From contig JBDRLH010000044.1 in assembly GCA_043813215.1 (NCBI GenBank), forward strand, positions 1-25,837: a stretch of DNA of 25,837 nt, given 5' to 3'. The first letter of the stretch is position 1; the number at the start of each line of letters is the position of its first letter. This stretch comes from JBDRLH01 sp043813215 (GTDB lineage Bacteria > Patescibacteriota > Minisyncoccia > Minisyncoccales > JAQTPW01). Below the pieces are notes generated by a model. That model made no database searches. It was not told where the DNA came from and was given only the letters and a program-made list of their open reading frames with translations. Shown one piece after another: positions 1 to 7,384 of the stretch. Position numbers and translations under genes: made by a program.

Positions 1-55
1 AAAGCAAAAAAAGTTTTGGCCGGCTTTTGTGAAATAAAAGAGCTTAAACAATAAT

Positions 56-265
56 ATGCAAGATACAATATTAACGACGCCGGTTTTATTGACCATTTTA
101 ATCTGGACGCTTCCTTGGAAAGGTATAGCTCTCTGGAAGGCCGCCAAAAACGGCCAAAAAAAGTGGTTTATAGTTATGCTGGTTTTTAATACCCTGGCAT
201 TATTGGAAATTATCTATATATTCTATTTTGGAACAAAGCGAGAAAACAAGATTCTGCCGAGATAA
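56..265 (+). CDS. Small two-helix membrane protein, DUF5652-like
   Basis: A 69-residue protein with two hydrophobic segments (about residues 7-22 and 38-57) separated by a short basic loop rich in Lys. The pattern PWKGIALWKAAKNGQKKW, followed by a second helix with LEIIYIFYFG, matches what I recall of the DUF5652 family, which is frequent in Patescibacteria. Its function is unknown. The motif suggests a membrane protein with a positively charged cytoplasmic turn. It lies downstream of an unseen plus-strand neighbour and converges on the glycan operon, sharing a possible terminator with it. The start is ATG with no clear ribosome-binding site. Confidence 0.72.
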   Translation: MQDTILTTPVLLTILIWTLPWKGIALWKAAKNGQKKWFIVMLVFNTLALLEIIYIFYFGTKRENKILPR

Positions 266-293
266 GAATTAATTGAGGCAGATTCTTACTTTT
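248..293 (+). terminator. Possible bidirectional terminator between convergent genes
   Basis: Inverted repeat AAGATTCTGCC (248-258) and GGCAGATTCTT (277-287): an 11-bp stem with one mismatch and an 18-nt loop. On the plus strand it is followed by ACTTTTCC, and on the minus strand by TTGTTTTCT. It overlaps the stop codon of the upstream plus-strand gene and lies just beyond the end of the minus-strand operon, so it could end both transcripts. The loop is long and the T tracts are broken, so this is tentative. Confidence 0.45.
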
Positions 294-311
294 CCAAGAA
301 AAAAATAAAGC

Positions 312-1478
312 CTAATTTATAATAAAATTTAATAGCGCAGCGCTTGCCCATGCCTGAGGAGAGCAGGCATTCGGAATTCTCTCAATTCTGCCATTATTGA
401 CCGCATAAAGTTCCGGTATTTCCCCTAACGAATAATAAGCGCCAAGAAGCGCCTGTTTTATTTTTTCATATTCTCGAATATAGCCATATTTTTTAAAGCC
501 TTGGGCAATAATCCAATTATCATGAGGCCAGATGGAACCGAGATGATAACTCATAGGATCAAAATCGGGGTTGGATGCAGCATGTGTGCGGATACCGTAC
601 GGCGTCCACATATCTTTTTGGAAAAGTCGATCAGCTACGGCTTTAATTTTATCATTTTTATCATCAAGAATACCGGTAAAAAGTAAATGTCCGGGATTAG
701 AAGAGATCCTTTTATCGGGAATTTTTGATTTAGACAAAGCAGTAGCGAAGAATTTTTCCTCAGGAAGCCAAAACTCTTTCAGAAAAATATCTTTTAATTT
801 TTCACTTCTTTTTATTAGTCGCATCGCCAGCGTTTCATTTTTTAATTTCAGCGCAAGTTTTGCCGCTTGACGAAGCGCGGCGTAGTAATATCCCTGTGCT
901 TCAACAATTTTAACAGGTGGTTTTAATCTAAGATGATCCGCCCGTCCGTCTTTCCAACCTTGGTGGAAAAGACCGTTGGGATTTTTCTTTTCGTATTCAA
1001 GAAGTATATCTTCGTCGAAATCTCCATATTTTTCGCACCAATCAAGGGCTAAAATAATATGTGGCCAACTAGTAGTGAGCCAATCAATATCTGAGCTTTT
1101 TTCAAAATATAGTCCGCAAAGTAAAATAAAAAGCGGAGTTGAATCTACCGAACCATAATAAGGTAATGGCCACGGTAAAGGTTTATATTCAGCTGGATTG
1201 GGATGCCATTCATGAACGATTTTTCCAGGCTCTTCTTCGCGTAAATTGTTGATTTCTTTTCCTTGCAGTTCTATTAATAAATCAATGATTTTTCGTGCGA
1301 TCGTTAAATCATAATCAATTAGTTGCCACGAAACAATACAGGAATCTCTGCCGAAAAGAGCAGGAAATCTTGTAATCCCGGCATAAATGTATCCGTATTG
1401 CGGTTCTCGGAGTATTTCAATATTCGCCTTGAGCCTGGAAGTTATTTCTTTAATATTTATTATTTTTATTTCCGGCAT
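312..1478 (-). CDS. Amylo-alpha-1,6-glucosidase / glycogen debranching-like glycosidase, compact form
   Basis: A 388-residue protein with the (alpha/alpha)6-barrel signatures of debranching-type glycosidases: FGRDS (residues 42-46), PYYGSVDSTPLF (about 107-117), YGDFDED (161-167), GLFHQGWKDG (169-178), VEAQGYYYAALR, SNPGHLLFTGI, SYHLGSIWPHDN and CSPQAWASAA near the C-terminus. Asp177 in GWKD is a candidate catalytic acid by family analogy. Relatives are usually about 650-750 residues with an N-terminal beta domain. Here the protein starts directly at the barrel, so it is a catalytic-domain-only version. It is the last gene of the minus-strand operon and overlaps the upstream glycosyltransferase by 13 bases, implying translational coupling. 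It probably hydrolyses or remodels an alpha-glucan or glucoside made by the same operon. The substrate is not shown by the sequence. Confidence 0.82.
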   Translation of the reverse strand: MPEIKIINIKEITSRLKANIEILREPQYGYIYAGITRFPALFGRDSCIVSWQLIDYDLTIARKIIDLLIELQGKEINNLREEEPGKIVHEWHPNPAEYKPLPWPLPYYGSVDSTPLFILLCGLYFEKSSDIDWLTTSWPHIILALDWCEKYGDFDEDILLEYEKKNPNGLFHQGWKDGRADHLRLKPPVKIVEAQGYYYAALRQAAKLALKLKNETLAMRLIKRSEKLKDIFLKEFWLPEEKFFATALSKSKIPDKRISSNPGHLLFTGILDDKNDKIKAVADRLFQKDMWTPYGIRTHAASNPDFDPMSYHLGSIWPHDNWIIAQGFKKYGYIREYEKIKQALLGAYYSLGEIPELYAVNNGRIERIPNACSPQAWASAALLNFIIN

Positions 1479-2599
1479 AATTCTAGATAAACCTTTTCGT
1501 ATTCGTCAATCATTTTTTCTGTCGTAAAGTTACTTTCAATATGTTCACGGCAGTTCTTTCTCATCTCCAAATAATCATCCGTCGGCATATCATGTATCTT
1601 CTTTATTGCCTCAATCATGCCCGTCAGGCCGGTTTTTTTGATGAGCCAGTTTCCCCTTCGGTCATTATTCGAAAAATTAATGATAAATCCGGTTTCTCCG
1701 TCTTTAATTGTTTCCGGGACAGAACCTCTAGCAAAAGCAATAACCGGTGTCCCGCAAGCCATGGCTTCAATCATTACTAGGCCGAAGGGTTCCTCCCATT
1801 TTATTGGGAACAAAAGAGCTTTAGCATATTTTAAAAGATCGAGTCTTTTTTTGCCACATACCTCGCCGGCATAGATGATTTTTTTATTGTCGATTAACGG
1901 TTTAATTTCTTTTGAGAAATAAGGTTCCCTTTGTTTTCCTCCGGCAAGTATTAGTTTGGCGCCGGCTTTTTTGGCAGCTAAAATAGAATCTTTGGGATTT
2001 TTGTGTTCACCCAGAGCTCCCATAAAAAGGAAATGATCTTTTACTTTTGGTGAAAAAATAAACTCATCAGGATCTACCCCGTTATATATTGTTGCGAGAT
2101 AATCTATTTTCTCAAAATCTTTTCTTTGAGAGTTTGAAACTGTTATTATGTTCGTTTTTTTATAATTCATCAGCATCTCTGCGAGCTCTTTAAAAATCGG
2201 CAGATGGAGTATCGTTATTATGGGAATTTTTAAAAAATTAGACAGCGGTAAAAATAAGTAGCCGCCACGGGCATGATTAAAAATTAAATCAAATTCTTTC
2301 CTCCTTTTTATTATTTCCTCCATCACCTTCACCAAATAAACGGCTTCCAACCTTAAAGGTCGCGATATCTCCACGTGAGATGGATTTGATTTAATATCGT
2401 TTATCGGTTTTTTAAATATTTGTATTAATTCCACCGAAGTTTTACAGTTGCCCGCGCCGAAAAGCGTAACTTTATAGCCTTTTTTATGAAACCCCTCAAC
2501 CATTTCATAAACGATTTTTTCTGTTCCGCCCTGGCCTTTTGGCGGTATAACAGTGAAAGGGGGAGCGATAACCGCTATTTTCTTGCTATTTTTTTGCAT
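1466..2599 (-). CDS. Glycosyltransferase family 4 (GT-B fold)
   Basis: A 377-residue GT4 enzyme. The N-terminal Rossmann half has IAPPFTVIPPKGQGGTEK (residues 10-27), the acceptor-side glycine-rich loop. The C-terminal donor half has FMGALGEHKN (about 192-201) and the EX7E motif in EEPFGLVMIE (Glu270 and Glu278), then CGTPVIAFARGSVPE. It transfers a sugar from a nucleotide-sugar to an unknown acceptor in the cytoplasm. Its C-terminal third is strikingly similar to that of the GT4 gene at 3890-5005, including a shared segment NDxRGNWxIKKTGL that looks like an insertion relative to ordinary GT4 proteins, while the N-terminal halves differ much more. It lies 5 nt downstream of the 2605-3888 gene, in one operon. 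Confidence 0.88.
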   Translation of the reverse strand: MQKNSKKIAVIAPPFTVIPPKGQGGTEKIVYEMVEGFHKKGYKVTLFGAGNCKTSVELIQIFKKPINDIKSNPSHVEISRPLRLEAVYLVKVMEEIIKRRKEFDLIFNHARGGYLFLPLSNFLKIPIITILHLPIFKELAEMLMNYKKTNIITVSNSQRKDFEKIDYLATIYNGVDPDEFIFSPKVKDHFLFMGALGEHKNPKDSILAAKKAGAKLILAGGKQREPYFSKEIKPLIDNKKIIYAGEVCGKKRLDLLKYAKALLFPIKWEEPFGLVMIEAMACGTPVIAFARGSVPETIKDGETGFIINFSNNDRRGNWLIKKTGLTGMIEAIKKIHDMPTDDYLEMRKNCREHIESNFTTEKMIDEYEKVYLELCRK

Positions 2600-2604
2600 A
2601 GATT

Positions 2605-3888
2605 TTAATTATCAGGTATTCTTTTTGGCTGACTCCGTCTTTTATCTGCATCGGATAATTTTTTACCATTTTTATTCTGCCCATTGTTTATCTTGGGAGT
2701 AAACGCTCTCTTGTAAATTCTGATATATTTATTAGCGATTCCTTCCCAGGTGAATTTTTTTTCCACCGTTTTTCTAGCCGCTTCACCTATTTTTTTTCTT
2801 AATTCGTGATTTTCTAAAAGAAGATTGCATTTTTCAGCTATTTCCTGGCTGTTCCTCGGCCTTATGAGAAAGCCGTTATAATTATCTTTTACCACCAGTG
2901 GTATTCCCCCTTTTCTGGTAGCTATTACCGGAGTTTTAGCCGCCATTGCTTCTAGTATTACCAACCCTAAAGGTTCGTCCCAAATAGAGGGGGCGACAAA
3001 GACGTCAGCCCTGTAATAAAACTCTTTTAGTTCTTCTTTTTTGTCGTTTCCCATATACCCCAAAAGATGTACATTGGTTAGATTCGATTTAGCTATTAAA
3101 TCTTCAAGGTTTTTCTTTTCTGGTCCGTCGCCGATAAAATAAATTTCTCCCCTGATGTCTTTGGCCGCTTTTATCAAATAATAAACTCCCTTTTCTTGAT
3201 TTAATTTTCCAGCGAAAAGGACAACATTTTTATTTTTCAAGGTGTATTTTTTATTGATAATTTTAATTTCTTTTTCTGGCGGAAATTGATCGAGCTGCAT
3301 TCCTCCGGGGATAACGCGAGTTTTTTTTGAAAATTCCTCCCCAAAAATCTTTAAAAGCCAATTTTTTGTATCACCGCTTACTGGTACTATTTTTTTTGAT
3401 CTTCTAAGGGCATCTTGGCAAAGGCGCACATATAATTTGTTTTGAGAAGCCGTAAAAACGCAGGTGCCGTGGGCGGTGACAATAAAGTTTGTTCCATATA
3501 ATGATTTGATAAAATTTGCTACCCATAAAAGCACGGAAATATGCTGGACATGGATGATATCCGGCTTAAAATCTTCTACTGCCCTCATTGTGCTTGTAAG
3601 AAAAAATTTAAAAACTTCACTTATTTCTTTCGGAGAAAGATCTTTATAAAGACGGCAAACCGGCCATTCGGGATGGCCGGTAAAGGCAACAGGAAAAGGC
3701 AGATCTAGGGGATAAATTTTTAATCCGGCGATTTTTTCTTTTCCTTCCGGGCAGACGATCGCGCTTCTTGTGTTTTTGGTTTTATTTATTTCTGAAGAAA
3801 GTTCTCTCACATAAGTCCCAGAACCGCAGCCCCATAAAGGAAAAGCTTGTAAAAATAAAATTCTTTTTATTGTTGGAGTTTTTGGCAT
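2605..3888 (-). CDS. Glycosyltransferase family 4 (GT-B fold)
   Basis: A 427-residue GT4 enzyme and the most divergent GT4 of the operon. Visible motifs: FPLWGCGSGTYVREL at the N-terminus (nucleotide-binding-side glycine loop), HVQHISVL (about 113-120), FAGKLNQEKG (about 225-234), FIGDGPE (about 251-257), and the EX7E motif DEPLGLVILE (Glu305 and Glu313) followed by AAKTPVIATRKGGIP. The last about 30 residues (NNGQNKNGKKLSDADKRR) are polar and basic, probably a disordered tail. It is co-transcribed with its neighbours: 1 nt separates its ATG from the stop of the 3890-5005 gene. Donor and acceptor cannot be assigned. Confidence 0.88.
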   Translation of the reverse strand: MPKTPTIKRILFLQAFPLWGCGSGTYVRELSSEINKTKNTRSAIVCPEGKEKIAGLKIYPLDLPFPVAFTGHPEWPVCRLYKDLSPKEISEVFKFFLTSTMRAVEDFKPDIIHVQHISVLLWVANFIKSLYGTNFIVTAHGTCVFTASQNKLYVRLCQDALRRSKKIVPVSGDTKNWLLKIFGEEFSKKTRVIPGGMQLDQFPPEKEIKIINKKYTLKNKNVVLFAGKLNQEKGVYYLIKAAKDIRGEIYFIGDGPEKKNLEDLIAKSNLTNVHLLGYMGNDKKEELKEFYYRADVFVAPSIWDEPLGLVILEAMAAKTPVIATRKGGIPLVVKDNYNGFLIRPRNSQEIAEKCNLLLENHELRKKIGEAARKTVEKKFTWEGIANKYIRIYKRAFTPKINNGQNKNGKKLSDADKRRSQPKRIPDN

Positions 3889-3889
3889 T

Positions 3890-5005
3890 TCATTTTTTTT
3901 CTAAAATTTTATAGTATAATTTTTCGTATTCATTCATCATTTTTCCCAAAGTAAAGTTTTTTTCCACATGTTTGCGGCAATTTTTTCTCATCTCCAAATA
4001 ATCATCGGCCGACAGATTATATATTTTATTTATTGCTTCGATCATGCCTGCGAGGCCGGTTTTTTTGATTATCCAATTTCCTCTGATATCGTCATTCGAA
4101 GAATTGACAATGAATCCGGTTTCTCCGTCTTTAATTATTTCCGGAACAGATCCTCTGGCAAAGGCAATAACGGGTGTCCCGCAAGACATTGATTCGGTCA
4201 TAATAAGGCCAAATGGTTCTTCCCAGCAAATAGGGAAAAGAGCAATCTTGGCGTTTCCATAAAATTCGGGAGTTCTTTCGCTGATAACCTCACCAGCATA
4301 TTTTATCTGGCCGCGATTTAATTCTGGCTTTATGTATTTTTGGAAAAACAAATAATCTTTTATTTGGCTCGTTTGCAGAGGTACGCGGCCGACAATTATC
4401 AGTTTTAATTTAACTTTTTTTGCAATCAAAATTGCCTCTCTGACTCCCTTGCGCTCTGCTAGTTCGCCCAAATACAGCAAATAATTTTTAGGATGAGGAT
4501 TGAATCGGAACAGATTTTTGTCAGTGCCGTTATAAATAGTAGCAATATAATTCAATTGCGGAGCGTCTTTGCGTTGATTATCAGAAATACTAATTAATTT
4601 GGAGTTTAATTTTTTATATGCCCAAGCTCGGTCTTTGTTTAAAGGAACATGAAGGGTATGTACAATGGGAATATTAATACCCCCATACAGAGCTAAGCTT
4701 AGCGGCCCAAGATGATCATGAAGAATGTCTAATTTTAAGCGAGAGCTTTGCCGCAAGATAATATTCATTTCATATGCATAATAAGGCGCAACTTCTTTTG
4801 TTTTATTCGACCAAAGACTTTTAGGAACTATAGGAATGATTTGTCCTCCAGTTTTCGCATCGGCAGCGGCAAAAAGAAAAATTTTATGGTCGCGCTGGGA
4901 AAGTCCTTGGCAAAGCGCGTCAATAATACGCTCGGTCCCTCCATATTTTTTGGGAGGGATGGGCACGTTTAGCGGCGCTATTTGTCCAATTCTTAGTTTT
5001 TTCAT
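3890..5005 (-). CDS. Glycosyltransferase family 4 (GT-B fold)
   Basis: A 371-residue GT4 enzyme. The N-terminus has IAPLNVPIPPKKYGGTER (residues 9-26), with HDHLGPLSLA (about 96-105), LYLGELAERKG (about 177-187) and the EX7E motif EEPFGLIMTE (Glu263 and Glu271) followed by CGTPVIAFARGSVPE. The C-terminal third is close to a copy of that in the 1466-2599 gene, including the RGNWIIKKTGLAGMIEAI segment. Its start codon overlaps the stop of the upstream 5005-6132 gene in a TAATG arrangement, which usually indicates coupled translation. It ends with TGA, evidence that TGA is a stop codon in this organism. Confidence 0.88.
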   Translation of the reverse strand: MKKLRIGQIAPLNVPIPPKKYGGTERIIDALCQGLSQRDHKIFLFAAADAKTGGQIIPIVPKSLWSNKTKEVAPYYAYEMNIILRQSSRLKLDILHDHLGPLSLALYGGINIPIVHTLHVPLNKDRAWAYKKLNSKLISISDNQRKDAPQLNYIATIYNGTDKNLFRFNPHPKNYLLYLGELAERKGVREAILIAKKVKLKLIIVGRVPLQTSQIKDYLFFQKYIKPELNRGQIKYAGEVISERTPEFYGNAKIALFPICWEEPFGLIMTESMSCGTPVIAFARGSVPEIIKDGETGFIVNSSNDDIRGNWIIKKTGLAGMIEAINKIYNLSADDYLEMRKNCRKHVEKNFTLGKMMNEYEKLYYKILEKK

Positions 5006-6132
5006 TATTTGTCTTCTAACATTTTACTTATTATTTTATACACAATCGGTTCTCCTCGTTGGTAAAATATTTTTTGTTTTTTTACCATTTGTTTTCGGAG
5101 GTTATTTTTATATAAGAGGCCTTCAATCGCCTGACTTATAGTTTTTATCGGCGTAGTCTTTTTAAACATTAAACAAAGACCCGCTCTGACGAATGGCTCC
5201 ACTTCCCAAAAATGGATTTTTTTCAAGTCCTCTTTTTTTAAAAGAGAGACATTCGCGATGACGGGGATATTGGCGGAAATCGCCTGACAGAGCGTGACCA
5301 TGCCCTGATGTTGGAAAACAAGATCGCTGGAGGCTAAGGTTAAAAAATATTCTTCCGAAGAGAGCCTGCTTTTTATTATTAACCAATTTCTTTTGATTAT
5401 TTTCTTTTCCAAGCTATCGGTTGAGCCAGTATATAAAATTTTTATTTTCTCTCCCTTTTTAATTAATTTATCTATTGATTTGATCAAATTATAAAAAGCC
5501 CAAATTCTGTGGCCGGCGCCGAAACCGCTGAAATAAGAAAAAATAAATTTTTCATCTTTTTTAATGCCATATTTCTTCCTTATTTTTAAAATTTCTTTTT
5601 GATTGAGTTTGTCATAGGTCGGAAGAAAGCCAACTGGAATTATTCTTTTCAAGATCGGTGAAAGAACTGAAAATGCGCCGCCGTTTTTCTTTAATCCCAG
5701 ATTAAATATTTTTTGAGGAAATAAAATCAAGTATCCATCAGCCCATTTTATAAAATTATAATTTGGATATTTGTTTTCGTTGAAAAGCCAATTAGAATCA
5801 GCAGCAAGGGTCAATTTCGGTTTTTCGAATGGAGGATTTTCCAGAAAGTTTTTGCTTCCCCACATTTTTGAATTAAAAAGTAAAATTACGTCCGGTTTTT
5901 CTTTATCGACCAATATTTTTAATTTCTCAGGAGTCGACGTTAAAAATATCTTAAAATTTTTATCTTCTTTTAAAAATGCCAAATTTTTTTCTTGAAGCAA
6001 CGCAAAACGTATTTCTCCTCCTTTGAAGAAAATATAATTTGCTAAACTTCTTGCTTGTCCGGTTTCTCCTGGTCCGCGAGCCACAAATAAGTATTTAATT
6101 TTTCTTGAGGATTTGGTAATAGATTTTCTCAT
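5005..6132 (-). CDS. GT-B glycosyltransferase, MurG/UGT-like
   Basis: A 375-residue protein with two Rossmann halves but a different signature from its GT4 neighbours. The N-terminus is KIKYLFVARGPGETGQARSLANYI, a glycine-rich acceptor loop like those of GT1/GT28 enzymes. The C-terminal half has FSYFSGFGAGH (about 196-206), ILYTGSTDSLEK and SSDLVFQHQGMVTLCQAISANIPVI, comparable with the HxGxGT donor-binding segment of MurG-like enzymes. It probably transfers a sugar from a nucleotide donor. The ATG lies inside the upstream gene (38-bp overlap). No good alternative start exists downstream without cutting into the first beta strand, so the overlap is likely real. Assignment to GT28 or GT1 is by motif resemblance only. 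Confidence 0.7.
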   Translation of the reverse strand: MRKSITKSSRKIKYLFVARGPGETGQARSLANYIFFKGGEIRFALLQEKNLAFLKEDKNFKIFLTSTPEKLKILVDKEKPDVILLFNSKMWGSKNFLENPPFEKPKLTLAADSNWLFNENKYPNYNFIKWADGYLILFPQKIFNLGLKKNGGAFSVLSPILKRIIPVGFLPTYDKLNQKEILKIRKKYGIKKDEKFIFSYFSGFGAGHRIWAFYNLIKSIDKLIKKGEKIKILYTGSTDSLEKKIIKRNWLIIKSRLSSEEYFLTLASSDLVFQHQGMVTLCQAISANIPVIANVSLLKKEDLKKIHFWEVEPFVRAGLCLMFKKTTPIKTISQAIEGLLYKNNLRKQMVKKQKIFYQRGEPIVYKIISKMLEDK

Positions 6133-7177
6133 ATTCTTCCACCATTCTTTTTATGGTGAATTTTTTTTCTGCCCATTTTCTGCAATCTTCTCTGTCTATT
6201 TTTTCGACATTTTTCAGCGCCTCGGTCAAACCCTTAAGGTTTTTTTTACCATCTTTATTCAAAAAGGGAACAACAAACCCAGTTTTTTCATTTCGCACAA
6301 CCTCTGCGGCCGATCCTAATTTAAAGACAATTATTGGTGTTCCGCATGCTTGAGCTTCCGCCATAATCAAGCCGAAGGGTTCGTGCCATTCTATGGGATA
6401 GAGTAGGGCTCTTGCTCCCCGATAAAGATCTGCTAATTCTTTTTGAGAAACTTCTCCAAGATAATTAATTTTTCGGGACAAATGGGGTTTGATGAAATTT
6501 TTGAAATATTTTTCTCTCTCCTTGTCTAACTTGCCAACCAAAAATAATTTTATTTTATTTAACTCCGCCACCCTAATCGCGTTTTCAATTCCTTTATATT
6601 TTTCTATTCTTCCCGCCCATAAAAAATAATCCTTTGGATAGGGATTGAATTGAAATAAATTTAAATCGATACCATTATAAACTACCCAGCTTTTGGGAAA
6701 TTTTACCGGGCAAAGATTTTTGGCCGATCTGGAGATAAAACAGGCGTTGGTCGTTTTTCCATGCAATTTTAGAATTTCCAATGTTGGCGACAGAACTTTT
6801 GTTCCCGGGAAAAGAGGATTATGAAAAGTATGCAAGGCCGGAGTCGCAACAAGTTTTTGAAAAAACAAAGCCCTTAAACCAACATGGCAATGAATAATAT
6901 CAAAATCCAGTGCTTTTTCAAAGGCAAAGGACAGATTTTCCAATTCCCAGAAAGTATCGGTCCAAGGAATTTTATCTTTTGACAAGCATTTTTTACGAAT
7001 CGAAATTAATCTAGCTGATGTTTTTGAGTCTCCAGAAGCGAAAAGAGTGACATCATGCCCCTTTTTTATTAGTTCCTCGGTTAACTGATAAGCAATTCTT
7101 TCTATTCCAGAGTATTTTTTAGGTGGAAGGGAATACCAGAGAGGAGCGATTTGAGCGATTTTGAGTTTCCTTTTCAT
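6095..7177 (-). CDS. Glycosyltransferase family 4, first gene of the glycan operon
   Basis: A 360-residue GT4 enzyme. It begins KIAQIAPLWYSLPPKKYSGIER (residues 6-27), the same opening type as the GT4 genes at 3890 and 1466. It continues with HCHVGLRALF (about 96-105), LWAGRIEKYKG (about 186-196) and EX7E in HEPFGLIMAE (Glu266 and Glu274), then CGTPIIVFKLGSAAE. It lacks the RGNW-type segment shared by the other two. It is the promoter-proximal gene of the minus-strand operon, divergent from dnaG, with a 207-nt intergenic region between the two start codons. Confidence 0.88.
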   Translation of the reverse strand: MKRKLKIAQIAPLWYSLPPKKYSGIERIAYQLTEELIKKGHDVTLFASGDSKTSARLISIRKKCLSKDKIPWTDTFWELENLSFAFEKALDFDIIHCHVGLRALFFQKLVATPALHTFHNPLFPGTKVLSPTLEILKLHGKTTNACFISRSAKNLCPVKFPKSWVVYNGIDLNLFQFNPYPKDYFLWAGRIEKYKGIENAIRVAELNKIKLFLVGKLDKEREKYFKNFIKPHLSRKINYLGEVSQKELADLYRGARALLYPIEWHEPFGLIMAEAQACGTPIIVFKLGSAAEVVRNEKTGFVVPFLNKDGKKNLKGLTEALKNVEKIDREDCRKWAEKKFTIKRMVEEYEKIYYQILKKN

Positions 7178-7206
7178 TTTTTTAAATTAGCTCTCTTAAA
7201 AACGGG

Positions 7207-7285
7207 ATTATATTTATTCCAATTTTTAAACTTTTTATCTTTATTGAATTGGCTTATTATAATTTGGTTGTTTTGCATTCAAAAA
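7207..7285 (-). promoter_or_regulatory. Candidate promoter region for the glycan operon
   Basis: Two perfect TATAAT hexamers read on the minus strand at 7212-7207 and 7261-7256. The first would place transcription start near 7200, about 23 nt before the ATG at 7177. The second would give a longer leader of roughly 70 nt. No convincing -35 sits 16-18 bp upstream of either (for example TTTGAA for the distal one). The leader contains only a weak purine run (AGAG). The region is very AT-rich, so chance hexamers are likely. Confidence 0.3.
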
Positions 7286-7342
7286 CCCCTTTTATGGAGT
7301 TTATTTAATCTTATAGCTTATAAAAAGGAGCGTCAAGGAAAA

Positions 7343-7371
7343 TTGCTCACAACCTAGCTCTGTGTTATAAT
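7343..7371 (+). promoter_or_regulatory. dnaG-rpoD promoter, extended -10 type
   Basis: The -35-like TTGCTC (7343-7348) is followed by a 17-bp spacer and a perfect TATAAT (7366-7371) preceded by TGT, an extended -10. Transcription would start at about 7378, only about 7 nt before the ATG at 7385, so the transcript would be almost leaderless. No ribosome-binding site is present between them. Confidence 0.65.
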
Positions 7372-7384
7372 TGCTTTGTTTGAT

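Noticed and set aside
350..370. Hairpin ATGCCTG/CAGGCAT as a terminator
   Set aside because: It lies inside the debranching-like gene, encodes the conserved CSPQAWA segment, and has no T run on either strand.
6095..6132. 38-bp overlap of two glycosyltransferase genes as a frameshift in one fused gene
   Set aside because: Both proteins are complete at their ends (full GT4 C-terminus, full GT-B first strand), so two separate overlapping genes explain it better.
7376..7384. TTG at 7376 as the dnaG start
   Set aside because: It would lie 5 nt past the -10 box, at or before the expected transcription start. The ATG at 7385 fits both the promoter and the family N-terminus.
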